Shown piece after piece: positions 22,094-33,075 of a stretch of DNA of 64,000 nt; the stretch's first letter is position 1; each line of letters starts with the position of its first letter. Source of the DNA: Selaginella moellendorffii (taxonomy: Eukaryota; Streptophyta; Lycopodiopsida; Selaginellales; Selaginellaceae). Under the pieces are notes generated by a model that was not told the origin of the DNA, did no database searches, and saw nothing but the letters and a program-made list of their open reading frames with translations. The DNA lies in the NCBI RefSeq assembly GCF_000143415.4, contig NW_003314269.1:86401-150400 (forward strand), written 5' to 3'. The position numbers and the translations under genes were made by a program.

Positions 22094-22117
22094 TCCCACT
22101 TTAACGAAATAGAGCTT
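22094..22117 (-). repeat. right terminal inverted repeat
   Basis: Exact inverted partner of 13082-13105. It is followed by AATA, which also precedes the left repeat. Confidence 0.85.
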
Positions 22118-22329
22118 AATATGAAATAAGGCTAGATTATGGATTAGGATATAAGAACAGCATTATAGTGTTCATAACACCTTCATACATTTTGTGAATA
22201 TGCCTCATTAGTAGTTGGAAGCACTTTCCATAAATAAATAACAGGACCAAAATAGGACTAACACTTGGGGATGATAGCAAGCTCAGCAAGGCAGAACTCT
22301 ATGTACTTATGCTAAGTTCAATTAAAGTA

Positions 22330-22729
22330 TTGATTTGTGAAGTTGAGCAATGGCATATGTTGGGACCCGAAGGCGCGCCGAAGGTAAGCTAATTAGCATG
22401 GGTTAGCTAGGTCGACCAGGCGTAGAGAACTACGCCCGACTCCCTACGGGGATGTCGAATCTATAAATGTATTCTACGGAGGTTGTGTTCGAGTCCCAAC
22501 CCCCTAGTAAAGCAAAGCTGGGTTTAAGTCCCAACCCCATACTAGGGCGTGGTGGGGTGAGGAGTATAGGGACACCTATATTCTGTTGTCATGGGCTCTT
22601 GGCCGGGGAGGCTAACTTAGGCACACCTCTAAGTGGGGGGATGCCCCCAGAGACATGGTCAACAAGTCGTAAGATTAAAAAGAGAGACGTTCGATGTGGG
22701 CATTGAACTTCTTCTATGGGTGGTGGAGT
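22330..22729 (+). mobile_element. 3' end of the internal region of an LTR element (family B/LARD relative)
   Basis: Sequence around 22470-22700 matches 28610-28980 inside the LARD-like element and, in reverse, 32815-33065. It includes 'gttcgagtcccaacc' and 'gggcgtggtg', and ends 'cttctatgggtggtggagt' directly before the LTR. The G-rich gggtggtggag is a plausible weak polypurine tract. The 79-codon frame here has no features. Confidence 0.55.
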
Positions 22730-23752
22730 TGTAAGGAACCACTCCCCGAGGTGTCATAGGCTAAAGGATCCCCAAAAGCATGACCGAAATGACAAAAAGT
22801 TCATCGGATGGGACTGAGTCTGAGATCGACTCCAAGACCGACTCTGAGACCGAGTTCGAGATAGAGTCTGGGATCAAGTCTGAGGCCGACTCGAAGACCG
22901 AGTTTGAGGCTGAGTTCAAGATCGAGTTCAAGACAGAGTCCGAGACTGAGTCCGAGATCCAGTCCGAAGTCGAGTCTGAGATCGGGTCCGAGATCGAGTC
23001 CGAGATCGAATCCGAGACAAAGTCCAAAGTCGGGTCCGAGATTGAGTCCAAGATCGAGTCCGAGACCAAGTCCAAGTACTAATACAGGTCAAGGGGTGAA
23101 AGCCCAAAGCATGCATCTCCCAGGGGGGGCCTTGGGTGGGAGTGAGCATGGACTCGGGTGGTGCCGGAGGGGCCACCCAAGAAAGTGCTCAAGAGCAACT
23201 CCCACTCCCGAAAGGGAAACCAACTGTGGTGCTCCCGGCTCATGTGGAGTGGTGCCCCACTTAAGTACCTTGCGGCTCATTGGTCCTCGCCCTTCCTAGG
23301 GGCTTAAGCCTTTCTTTCGGGATGGAAGTGGGGGGGTAGAGGTACCCATACCGGGCCGTTAGGCCACAGTGTTTCGCCCCAGCATCCTGAAGCAAGTCTT
23401 GCACCCAAGACTTGGGATTTAGAGGGTCCCATGATTAAGTCTTGTGGTACCAAGGGATGTTAGGAACCTAGAGGCTTGGTGTGTTTGGCTGCTTGTGCCT
23501 GTGGGGAGTGTAGCCAAACCTTGAGTCCAGTCTAACCTGGGGAGGGGGATTGGGGGAGATTTGGGAATCCGTGGACAAATGGCTAATGCTCCGTTGCTCG
23601 TGCAGTGAGTAGCTGAAACCAAGTAGGACCAAGTAGGAGCTGGTACCATAGGCGGGGACCTTGGCGAGGGAACTTAGCTAAAGCCAAGGCAACGTTAGTT
23701 AGATAGACGAGGTAATCTGGCAAATTGGAAAGGAAAAATTTGTTGCTTGTCA
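22730..23752 (+). mobile_element. LTR, family B, about 1.02 kb (3' LTR)
   Basis: Begins TGTAAGGAACCACTCC after the polypurine-like end of the internal region and ends TTGCTTGTCA, so it has TG...CA ends. It contains a repeat block of GAGTCCGAGATC-type units (22800-23085) that is open in several frames on both strands but is not a gene. Diverged copies: 10401-11002 and, reversed, 12880-13045 and 32040-32372. Confidence 0.65.
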
Positions 23753-24109
23753 TATCACTAATATACTGTCAAATATATATGCTGTCAGATCACTAAAGGT
23801 ATGTCTTTTTGTCACTCTTCGCCGAGAATAAGCATAAAAATGTTGTCTTAGTTTTTTTAGTGAGTTGTCCTTTCGTGCACACCAGGTTCAAGCAAGAGTC
23901 TTTGGCCTTACATTGCCCTACCTTTAGATCCTAGGCCTCCACCCTAGATTGTTCTCCTTAAGTATTTGCTAGTACCACAAGGTTCCTACCTTGTCCATGC
24001 AAAGCTACCACAAATCAATTGTACCAATCCATCCGAAAGATCACATCAAATCCCACCATGTCCAACATGGTGAAATCCATGTCCACTTTCCATGTCCCTA
24101 CTTTGACTC
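23753..24109. other. no gene recognised
   Basis: Spacer between the family-B LTR and the next LTR fragment. It holds AT-rich simple sequence and nothing I can assign. Confidence 0.4.
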
Positions 24110-25151
24110 TTGCTTGAAAGTTGGGTGAAAGCCCAAAGCGATCGTCCCCCGGGGGGGGGGGGGGGGCTCCCGGGGGTTCCAAAAATATAATAGGGAAAGT
24201 GTGGGGGTTGGAACCCAATGGAACCCGTTTGGCCAGGAAAGGTCAATTTGGCCAGGAAAGGCCAGTTTGGCCCAGGAAGGCCAGACCCAGTGTTGGGTGA
24301 TGAGTTGACCACTGGGAAGTCCAAGACTAGAGTGAACACGGACCGACAAGCGGGGAAGCTTGGTGAAGTGTTCAAGAGCCGGCTCTAGTTCCCCCGGGAG
24401 ATCGACTGGCCGATGCTCCCAGTCCAAGTGTGGGTGGCACTACCTACTTGGATACCAGGCGTGGCTCAACGGAACCTCACTCTAAGCCCATGGCTAGAGC
24501 ACCCAAGGGCAGAAGGCGGGGAGAGTACCCAGGTGGCTCGCGTAAGGCCATGGTGTTCCGAAATGTTGTCCCAAAGGCCCAGACTGTGGAAAGGAAGAGG
24601 AGCAGTCCTCTAGGGTAGTGACCAAGGACACGGTCGTGTGGTGAGGAAATCCCAGAGGACCGTGGGACTTAGTGGTCGGGCCTGTAGGCCTCGATCCAGT
24701 GGCAGTGTTGGCAAACACGGTCAGGGGCAGAAAGGGACTTAGTGGAGACTGACAGAGGGATATTGGGGAAGGCTATTCCCCTTGTCGGTGGGCATCCTAA
24801 GGATGCTAAGGAGTGGATCTGAGATGACCACTCACGGATGGATTGCCTAGTCTTGGAGAGCCAAGACTGTGAGGCAAGTGGTATTGGACTACCAGTGTGG
24901 CAAAGGTGATTGGGCATGGCCTTAGCATAACAGGCTGCCATGTCGGTGGTACCTTTGAGTGTCGGTCATGGGATCAGACACGTGGAGCACTTGGACCAAG
25001 TGCAAATGTTGAGTGGCATAGATGCCATTCTCGGGGCTAGCAAGTCCCAAGTCCTGAATTGGACTTATGGAGGTGGTGAATGAGACTCCTCTAAGTGGTT
25101 GGAGGTGTGGTTAAGTGACTAAAGTAAAATGGAAAAATTAATCGCTTACAA
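24110..25151 (+). mobile_element. LTR, family A, 3' part (fragment)
   Basis: Shares the block 'gtgaaagcccaaagcg...tttggccaggaaaggcc...gacaagcggg' through 'gtaaaatggaaaaatta(a/g)tcgcttaca' with 25152-26079 and 30940-31927. It ends in CGCTTACA. A run of about 18 G lies near 24149. A polymorphic G-run at this point recurs in other copies. Confidence 0.65.
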
Positions 25152-26082
25152 GGGGGAAGACTGCAGTGGAGCCAGTTTGGCCAGGAAAGGCCAATTTGGC
25201 CCAGGAAGGCCGGACCCAGTGTTGGGTGATGAGCTGCCCACTGGGAAGTCCAAGACTAGAGTGAACACGGACCGACAAGCGGGGTAGCTTGGTGAAGTGT
25301 TCAAGAGCCGGCTCTAGTTCCCCTGGGAGATCGACTGGCCGATGCTCCCAGTCCAAGTGTGGGTGGCACTACCTACTTGGATACCTGTCGTGGCTCAACG
25401 GAACCTCGCTCTAAGCCCATGGCTAGAGCACCTAAAGGCGAAAGGCGGGGAGAGTACCCATGAGGCTTGCATAAGGCCACGGTGTTCCGAAATGTTGTCC
25501 CAAAGTCCCAGACTGTGGAAAGGAAGAGGAGTAGCCCTCTGGTGTGGTGACAAAGGACACGGTCACCCAGTGAGGAAGTCCCAGAGGACAGTTGGACTTA
25601 GAGGTCGGGCCTGCAGGCCTTGATCCAGTGGCAGTGTTGGTGAACACAGCCATCGACAGAGAGGGACTTGGTGGGGACCGGAGAAGAGATATTGGGGAAG
25701 GTTATTCCCTAAGTCTGCGAGCATCCTAAGGATGCTAAGGAGTGGATCTGGGATGATCACTCATGGATGGATGGCCTAGTCTATGAGAGACGGGATTGCA
25801 ATGCAGGTGGTGTTGGACCACCGGTGTGACCAAGGTGAATAGGTATGGCCTCAGCGTAACGGGCCAATATGTCGGTGGTGCCTTGGGGTGTCGATCATGG
25901 GATTGGACACGTGGAGCACTTAGACCAAGTGCAAAGGTTGAGTGGCATGGATGCCATTCTCGGGGCTAGCAAGCCCCAAGTCCTAACTGGGACTTATGGA
26001 GGTTGTGAACAAGACTCCTCCAAGTGGTCGGAGGTGTGGTTAAGTGACTAAAGTAAAATGGAAAAATTAGTCGCTTACAATT

Positions 26083-26094
26083 TGGTATCGGAGC
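26083..26094 (+). promoter_or_regulatory. primer-binding site complementary to initiator Met-tRNA
   Basis: TGGTATCGGAGC begins 3 bp after the LTR end. The usual plant iMet site is TGGTATCAGAGC, so there is one difference. The same 12-mer occurs in the TRIM at 37102-37113. Confidence 0.8.
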
Positions 26095-29000
26095 TGTTCC
26101 TTAGTCCGACTTTTATTGGTGCTCAAGTATATCACCATTGATGTTGGCATCGGAAGGTCCTAGAGTGGGCCTATCCTGGAGGAGTAGCATGTCGAGAGGA
26201 CATGGCTCTCCACTCAAGTTCATGCGTGAACTTGGGCATAATGTGGTGGATAGAAAAGGGCCAATAATGGAACGACTTTGGGATCTTGGGAACAGTATAA
26301 GGTCTCCTCAGAGAGCTGAGGATGTGATCCAGATGAGCGTTTGACGCAGCAAACGGGCTAACGTAGTTGTGATAAACAACTATAGTTGGGATCACGGGAA
26401 AGATGTAGGCTCCAAAACAATAAAGGAGTCACAAGATTATCCTCATGTAGTTGAGGTTGGTGCTCATAAATGTGAGACCAGAGGTAATGACCGTGGGAGG
26501 TCAAATACGGAAGAGGACTCAAGTCCTTGAAATGGTAGCCGGGGCTACCTTTAATAAATGCTGGAACAACCCAAGGAGTTGGGGGGTGTACTTAGAGATG
26601 AGTTGGTATTCTCATCACATGGACAAGTAGTCCTAAGGGGCAAAGGTTGCCCCAGAGAACAAAATCAAGTGTCAGAGTAACATTTGTGAAAATAGTCCTT
26701 TTGAGTAGGACAGGAATGCAAGAAGTGTATTCTAGTGAGCTAGTGCCTCACAAGTAGGACCTTACAGGTCTGTGGATTAACCAAGTCCAAAACTGCTAGA
26801 TGACTTAAGTAGAGTCAAGGGATGGTCCTAAAAGGACTGATGGAAGCATTTGGACTAAGGTGTGTGGTACCCCACAAAGGATGGGGGGGGATCATAGGAT
26901 CCAAGGATGAGAACAGAGGGTATCTCATCGATGGCAAAATGTGCCATGCTAAAGTCGTGGGAAAGGTGTTCCCAAAAAGAAAACAACTTTGACACAAAGT
27001 TGTGTGTGACCTCTATGGTGCAGTGCTAACGGATAGTTGGCATGAGAAAGAGTGGTATTGGTCTTGGCAAAGACTTAGACACAAGGAAGAAGTGTCATAG
27101 AGGTAGGCTCGTGGAGCTGATGGTGTGGAGACACCAAATGTGCCAAGGTGTGATACTTTGAGGCTATGTTGCTGGGTTCATGAGAACCCGTTGCCAAAGG
27201 AATCCCAATAGAAATGGGAATGGCATGGCCTAAGCTGGAAGGCATGTGGTTGGAGTGTGGTAACCCAGATAATGATGGAGGTGTGGAAGCACCAACAATG
27301 AGTTGTAGGACTTGACAACTACGAGGCAACTAAGCAAGAGGTGCAAAATAATTGGTTAAACGAGTAGAAGGTAGCTACCCAAGCCTTCTTAATGGCATAG
27401 GGAAGTGGATATACCCTTACGGGGGATAAGTTGCTTATGTTGCGATATAGTAAGTCAATGTCATAAAAGGAAATACTCATTGTCAAGGAAGCCGTCATTG
27501 GGACACCCGAACACTCTAGAACACCAGGAGGTGGTGTTTGATGTCGCGAGGGCAGTAGATAAGGCCCAAGGGACTAAGTCCCTAGCGAATGATGGATAGT
27601 AGGTGCTATCCAAATGTCCAAGGTGGCGGAGACAGGAGAAGACTGTCTACTTGAATTGGACAAGGCCAAAAATGGAATTTTGGCAAGGCTAGCAATGGGC
27701 ATGCAAAGGCCCGTAAGCAACAACGTAATCCCGGTGTGTGGGATTATAGGGTGAGCATACCTGGATTGAGGAACCACTCCCTAAGCTATCGGGTAGGTTC
27801 ATCCCTAAGAATACTTGCTAAGGCATGATAGAAAGTGCAAAGCTATCCTCCTAGTCTGGAGGAGAATGACCGAAAGAAAGGTGTGAAGCCAAAAGCAAGA
27901 AGTAAAGGGATAGAACCGAACCATAGGAATCGAAGGGCATAACCAAGGTTGGTTATGCCAGCTGGGAGTGGAGAATCTAGTGGGGGCTCGAGGGTGTTGC
28001 CGCTAGCAACCGTGATGCCATGGAGAGTCTAAAATATGGAATTGTCCATGTTAGACTATATGGTAATTGGAAAGCTTGCAAAAAGGGAGGCCTTAGCAAG
28101 CTAAGGGACAGAGTTCCTTCAAGGTTCCCAAAGAGGATTCTAGGTAGCTTAGTACCTAGAAAGGCCAAGCGTAAATGGTTCAAGGAACGCGCGAAATCAG
28201 AGTGGCGTAGCAGAAGCGTGGTCTTGAAGCATGCCATGGGGCAAGGCTATCAAGGTTAGGGAAGTAGTTCCCGAGTGTTCAAAGAGAGGGCTTTGAACGA
28301 AAGTCGATGATCAAGGGCTTTCACGCTTGTGCAGGAACCATGTTACAGTGGTCGGAGGACTTGCCGAAGCGAGATTGGCAAGTCAGGGGAACAAATACCC
28401 TAGTTGAAGGTGATAACTTCAAAAAGGGTGGGCCATGGGGCCAAGCATGGAGGAGTCCATGCATGATCACAAGCTTGTCAAGTGAGAGGACTTGGCAGTG
28501 GGGAGGAACTAGGTTCCTAAGCTGTGATCTATAGCGCGCTTTGAGTATAAGTTGGTGCACCAGCGTGGGGAGCCACGCCAGGCATCCTGGGTGATGCCGT
28601 CCGTAGATGCATATACGGAGGTTGGGTTCGAGTCCCGACCCTTTAGTGCTTGGGTTCGAGTCCCAAATCACTAGGGCGTGGTGATGGTTTGGAATATGAG
28701 GACACTCATATTTCGGTGGTCATGGACTCTCAGTGTGGAGACTGGTTTGGGCACACTGCCAAGCAAGGGATGCCTCGGAGTCGTGATGCACGGTTAAATT
28801 GCTTAGTGTGAAAGCTCGGCATATCTAACTTGAACGCTTTGGTGCAAGTGGCACCAAGGACGTGGTGAGTGAGATGGGGACACCTAATCTCAGTTGCTAT
28901 GAACCCTTGGCCGTAAGGGCTGGCTTGGGTGCACCGCCAAGTGTGGGGGATGCCCCCGGGGTTATAGTCAACAACTTGAAGGTCTAGAAGACCAAGTACC

Positions 29001-30141
29001 TCTTGGCAACTCTGTTAAGGTGCCAAGGTTAGATCACTAGGTGATCTTATGGCCAAATAAGGACAAGGTCCTTGGTTGGCTAAGGAATGAAGTTCCTGGT
29101 TCAAAATATTGAAATTGAACTATTTAAGGTGGTGTGGCTTGGTCATGATGACCAAGTGGGAAGAGCACCTAAGGGAAATAAACTATGTCCGTGCGATGGC
29201 ATAGTGAGTCCGAGGAAAATAGTCTCTATAAGAGACCCATGGGAGGGTCACGAAGTTGGGCCGTGGATAGAGCCCATAGCAGAAGATGCTAAAGAGACGT
29301 ACTAGGGGTGAACATCCTCCGGACTTGGCAAAGAAGAGTCTTTGCTATGGAACCGAAAGAATACCTCAAAAATGGAGGTAGCGATCCTATGTTGCTGGGT
29401 GCAACAATCAAGGATAGGAGCAAAGGACTAGTGGCCAAGTTTGGGCCATGGAATTTAATGGAAGGGATCCAAATGGCAAAGTTAGCCAAGGAACACTAAT
29501 GTGTTTCATGCTAACAGCTTGTGGGGAAAGGAAGTGGACTTCCAAGGATGGATTCCTAAGTGCTCCAATTTGGTGAAGTAAAAGCTCCAAGTGAGGGAGC
29601 GGCAAAGTAGCCAAAAGATAGGGCCGTGGACAGCCCTAGCACAAAATATGATAACTGGAACTCAGTGCCCAAAGGTGGCATGAAATCGAACAGAGGATGA
29701 TGGTGCCCTCAAGTGAAGAACTTCCTAGGATGAGGAAGTGGAGTTGCACAATATGTGCAATGCAAGGTGTCGGAGACACCTAGGAAATTGACTTCAAGAA
29801 GTCAGAATTAAAAGTTCCAAAGTGCAACGGTTATAGCGCTGGAAAGTGAGACCACTCGAGAACGAGTAGTGGGATCGAGTTAGAGAAGGTGTCTCTAACA
29901 GATTTAATGAGAACTAAACCAATAGAAGGAGAGAACCACCACAAGTGGTTAAATGAGCCTCTAAGTTGGAGAGGCTATGCTCCTTAGATAATGGACAAGG
30001 CATGGTGAGCCTTAAGTGTCAAACCATAGACAGATATTGGCTGGGTGCCAAAGATGGAAATGGTAACACATGCGAGTGTTACTTTATGAAAGGGTTTACC
30101 GTTCGATGAGGACATCGAACTTCGTCTATGGGTGGTGGAGT
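26095..30141 (+). other. non-coding interior of the LARD-like element
   Basis: No conserved protein is visible. At 28610-28980 there is an internal duplication with three 'ggttcgagtccc'-like sites resembling the B box of Pol III promoters. The 3' end (30095-30141) repeats the pattern 'cgttcgatg...cttcgtctatgggtggtggag' seen before the family-B LTR at 22690-22729. Confidence 0.6.
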
Positions 30142-31927
30142 TGTGAGACACAAAATCCCTAGGCCCCAAAGTGGAGCCGGAAGGGCGCCACGTGGTAGTG
30201 GCCGAAGCGAAAGCCAAACGAGCGCAACACGTTTGGACAAAAAGCTCCGCCTTGAAAGGTCGAGAGCGGGAGTGGAACTCCCAACGAAGTGCTCGAGGAA
30301 CAAGCACAAAGAGAGCAATAAGTGAGGCTCCAAAAAAGGGACCCAAAAGGACCAACACATGACACGTGGAAGTGTCCGAGATGGACCCAAGTTGGAGTCC
30401 GAAGTGGAGTCCGAGAAGGACCCCGAGATGGAGTCCAAGGTGGAGTCCGAGGTGGACCCGAGATGGACCCGAGATGGAGTCCGAGGTGGAGTCCGAGGTG
30501 GAGTCCGAGGTGGACCCGAGATGGACCCGAGATGGAGTCCGAGATGGAGTCCGAGATGGACCCGAGATGGAGTCCGAGATGGAGTCCGAGATGGACCCGA
30601 GATGGACCCGAGATGGGACCCGAGATGGACCCGAGATGGAGTCCGAGATGGAGTCCGAGAAGGACCCGAGATGGAGTCCGAGGTGGAGTCCGAGATGGAG
30701 TCCGAGGTGGACCCGAGATGGAGTCCGAGATGGAGTCTGAGATGGACCCGAGATGGAGTCCGAAGTCGAGACCGGGACCAAGACCGAGACCGGGACCGAG
30801 ACCAAGACCGAGATCGAGACCGAGACCGAGACCGAGGCCGAGTCCGAGTCCGAATCCGAGTCCGAATCCGAGTCCGAGTCCGAGTCCGAGTCCGAGTCTG
30901 AGTCCGAGGCCGAGTCCAAGTTCGAGTCTGAGAGGGTGAAAGCCCAAAGCGTTCGTCTCCCAGACCCTGGGGGGTTTAGTGAACTCCAAAAGTATAGTAG
31001 GGGGAGGACTGCAGTGGAGCCAGTTTGGCCAGAAAAGGCCAATTTGGCCCAGGAAGGCCGGACCCAGTGTTGGGTGATGAGCTGCCCACTGGGAAGTCCA
31101 AGACTAGAGTGAACACGGACTGACAAGCGGGGTAGCTTGGTGAAGTGTTCAAGAGCCGGCTCTAGTTCCCCCGGGAGATCGACTGGCCGATACTCCCAGT
31201 CCAAGTGTGGGTGGCACTACCTACTTGGATACCTGTCGTGGCTCAACGGAACCTCGCTCTAAGCCCATGGCTAGAGCACCTAAAGGCGAAAGGCGGGGAG
31301 AGTACCCATGAGGCTTGCGTAAGGCCACGGTGTTCCGAAATGTTGTCCCAAAGTCCCAGACTGTGGAAAGGAAGAGGAGTAGCCCTCTAGTGTGGTGACA
31401 AAGGACACGGTCACCCAGTGAGGAAGTCCCAGAGGACAGTTGGACTTAGAGGTCGGGCCTGCAGGCCTTGATCCAGTGGCAGTGTTGGTGAACACAGCCA
31501 TCGACAGAGAGGGACTTGGTGGGGACCGGAGAAGAGATATTGGGGAAGGTTATTCCCTAAGTCTACGAGCATCCTAAGGATGCTAAGGAATGGATCTGGG
31601 ATGATCACTCATGGATGGATGGCCTAGTCTATGAGAGACGGGATTGCAATGCAGGTGGTGTTGGACCACTGGTGTGACCAAGGTGAATAGGTATGGCCTC
31701 AGCGTAACGGGCCAATATGTCGGTGGTGCCTTGGGGTGTCGATCATGGGATCGAACACGTGGAGCACTTAGACCAAGTGCAAAGGTTGAGTGGCATGGAT
31801 GCCATTCTCGGGGCTAGCAAGCCCCAAGTCCTAACTAGGACTTATGGAGGTTGTGAACAAGACTCCTCCAAGTGGTCGGAGGTGTGGTTAAGTGACTAAA
31901 GTAAAATGGAAAAATTAGTCGCTTACA
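30142..31927 (+). mobile_element. 3' LTR of the LARD-like element, 1786 bp
   Basis: TGTGAGACACAAAATCCC... to ...ATTAGTCGCTTACA. 30366-30935 is a long imperfect tandem array of GAGTCCGAGATG and GAGATGGACCC units. It explains the spurious long frames of 406, 276, 205 and 180 codons on both strands. A diverged copy of its first 440 bp is at 42157-42600. Confidence 0.7.
30366..30935. repeat. GAGTCCGAGATG / GAGACCGAGACC imperfect tandem array
   Basis: About 570 bp of 6- and 12-bp related units, shifting from GAGATGGAGTCC-rich to GAGACCGAGACC-rich to GAGTCCGAGTCC-rich sub-blocks. Related arrays: 10475-10620, 22800-23085, 32060-32290 (reverse), 42390-42560. Confidence 0.9.
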
Positions 31928-32372
31928 GCCCCATTAGAGAGTTCCTTCAAAATTGGTTCCTACTGGACCTCACTATCCCTACTATACTTTTGGAACCCCC
32001 TGCAGTGCCCCCCCCCCCCCCCCGCCTCCGGGAGATACACGCTTTGGGCTTTCACCCCATAACCTATATTAGTATTTGGACTCGGTCTTAGACTCGATCT
32101 CGGACTCAATCTCAGACCCGACCTCGGACTTGGTCTTGAACTCGATCTCAAATCTCAGACTCAGTCTCGAACTCGGTTCTCGAACTCGATCTCAAACTTA
32201 GTCTCAAAGTCGGTCTCGGACTCAATCTCAAACTCGATCTTGAACTCGGTCTTAGAGTCAGTCTCGAACTTGATCTCAGACTCAGTCTCATCTGTTGAAC
32301 TCTTTATCATTTTGGTCGTGCTTTTAGGGATCTTTTAGCCTTCGACACCTCAGGGAGTTGGTTTCTTACAGT
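31928..32372 (-). mobile_element. reversed LTR fragment with repeat block
   Basis: It contains a C-run (32008-32024), the reverse complement of the hexamer repeats, then 'gacacctcagggagttggtttcttaca', the reverse complement of the family-B LTR start. It lies directly before a gypsy integrase fragment, suggesting insertion into it. Confidence 0.6.
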
Positions 32373-32375
32373 TTA

Positions 32376-32475
32376 AAGGTTATGACACTTTGATAGTGGT
32401 TGTGGATCAATTGTTGAAGATTACACACTTCATTCTAATTGTAGAAACAATGAATGCAACCTTTGTCCTAAAAGG
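32376..32475 (+). mobile_element. gypsy integrase fragment
   Basis: The plus frame reads GYDTLIVVVDQLLKITHFI, the start of the Ty3/gypsy integrase core, with its first catalytic Asp region. It breaks off within about 35 residues. Confidence 0.55.
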
Positions 32476-32489
32476 AAAGCCTAACCTTT

Positions 32490-33075
32490 TAAGAAGAAGG
32501 ACAAATAGAGCACTACTTCACTTAGGTTAAGAGCATCATAATTGGTTTCTCTTTTAAAAATGGGAGTTATTTTTAAGCATGTCTTTGAAGGGCCTCTCTA
32601 GCACCCCTTAAGCCTATACTCACTCCTGCCCAAGGCTACCAACCCTCAATCCTAACCTCAACACATTCCAAAAGCACCATTGAAGAGTTCTTTCAAGACT
32701 AGGTTTTTAGCTTTGCTCACCTTACTATACTTTTGGAACCCCCTATAACCCTTGATCTGTATTAGTATTCGGACTCATTCCCTTAGCCTGTGACATCTCA
32801 AGGGGTTTATTCCTTACAACTCTACCATTTATAGAAGAAGTTCAATACCCATATCAATCAAACTTAATTAATCTTATGACTTGTTGACCATAGCCCCAGG
32901 GGCATCACCACATTTAGCAATGCACCTAAATCACCCTTTCTAGCTAGAAGCCCATGACAACAAAATATAAATGCCTTTATACCTCTCACCTCACCTCACT
33001 CTAGATACTAGGGAGTTAAGACTCAAACCTAGCCTCCACAGAATATGTTTACAAATTCAACATCCCCTCATGGGA
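32490..33075 (-). mobile_element. retroelement fragments (repeat copy plus reversed internal 3' end)
   Basis: 32490-32740 repeats 12590-12860. 32740-33065 is the reverse complement of the family-B LTR start and of 22430-22728 (including 'ttatagaagaagttcaatacccat'). No gene. Confidence 0.55.

Larger units (their letters stand above)
13082..22117. mobile_element. about 9.04 kb DNA transposon with 24-bp perfect TIRs, ParB-like gene and transposase-like gene
   Basis: The 24 bases at 13082-13105 (starting AAGCTCTATTTCG, ending AAAGTGGGA) are the exact reverse complement of 22094-22117. Both ends are flanked by AATA (13078-13081 and 22118-22121), a possible 4-bp target-site duplication, though the AT-rich context weakens this. 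Between them lie a leftward gene (13581 to about 18.2 kb), a rightward gene (20554-21777), a 2 kb divergent intergenic region, and about 20 palindromes confined to the element. GC content is visibly higher than in the AT-rich flanks. A 4-bp duplication would fit a Sola-like element, but I cannot verify the superfamily. It looks immobile: the transposase lacks its C-terminal half and the other gene contains stops. Confidence 0.75.
25152..31927 (+). mobile_element. LARD-like non-autonomous LTR retrotransposon
   Basis: Components: a 5' LTR truncated at its start (25152-26079), a primer-binding site (26083-26094), an internal region (26080-30141) with no frame above about 120 codons, and a 3' LTR (30142-31927) with TG...CA ends. 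The 5' LTR and the 3' part of the 3' LTR are nearly identical, indicating recent insertion. No gag or pol motif is visible in any frame of the interior. A long LTR with a roughly 4 kb non-coding interior is the definition of a large retrotransposon derivative. Confidence 0.7.

Noticed and set aside
22761-23299. Frames of 100-131 codons rich in Ser/Glu/Asp or Ser/Arg/Pro
   Set aside because: Same repeat array in the family-B LTR; translation of low-complexity LTR DNA.
28610-28680. tRNA gene suggested by repeated GGTTCGAGTCCC
   Set aside because: No acceptor stem, D arm or anticodon arm can be folded around the motif; kept only as a B-box-like observation.
29984-31204. 406-codon minus-strand frame with Ser-Asp runs, and overlapping frames of 276, 205, 180 and 124 codons at 30159-30939
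   Set aside because: They are produced by the GAGTCC/GAGATG repeat array inside an LTR, which is open in several frames on both strands. No domain, and the same repeats occur in other LTRs.
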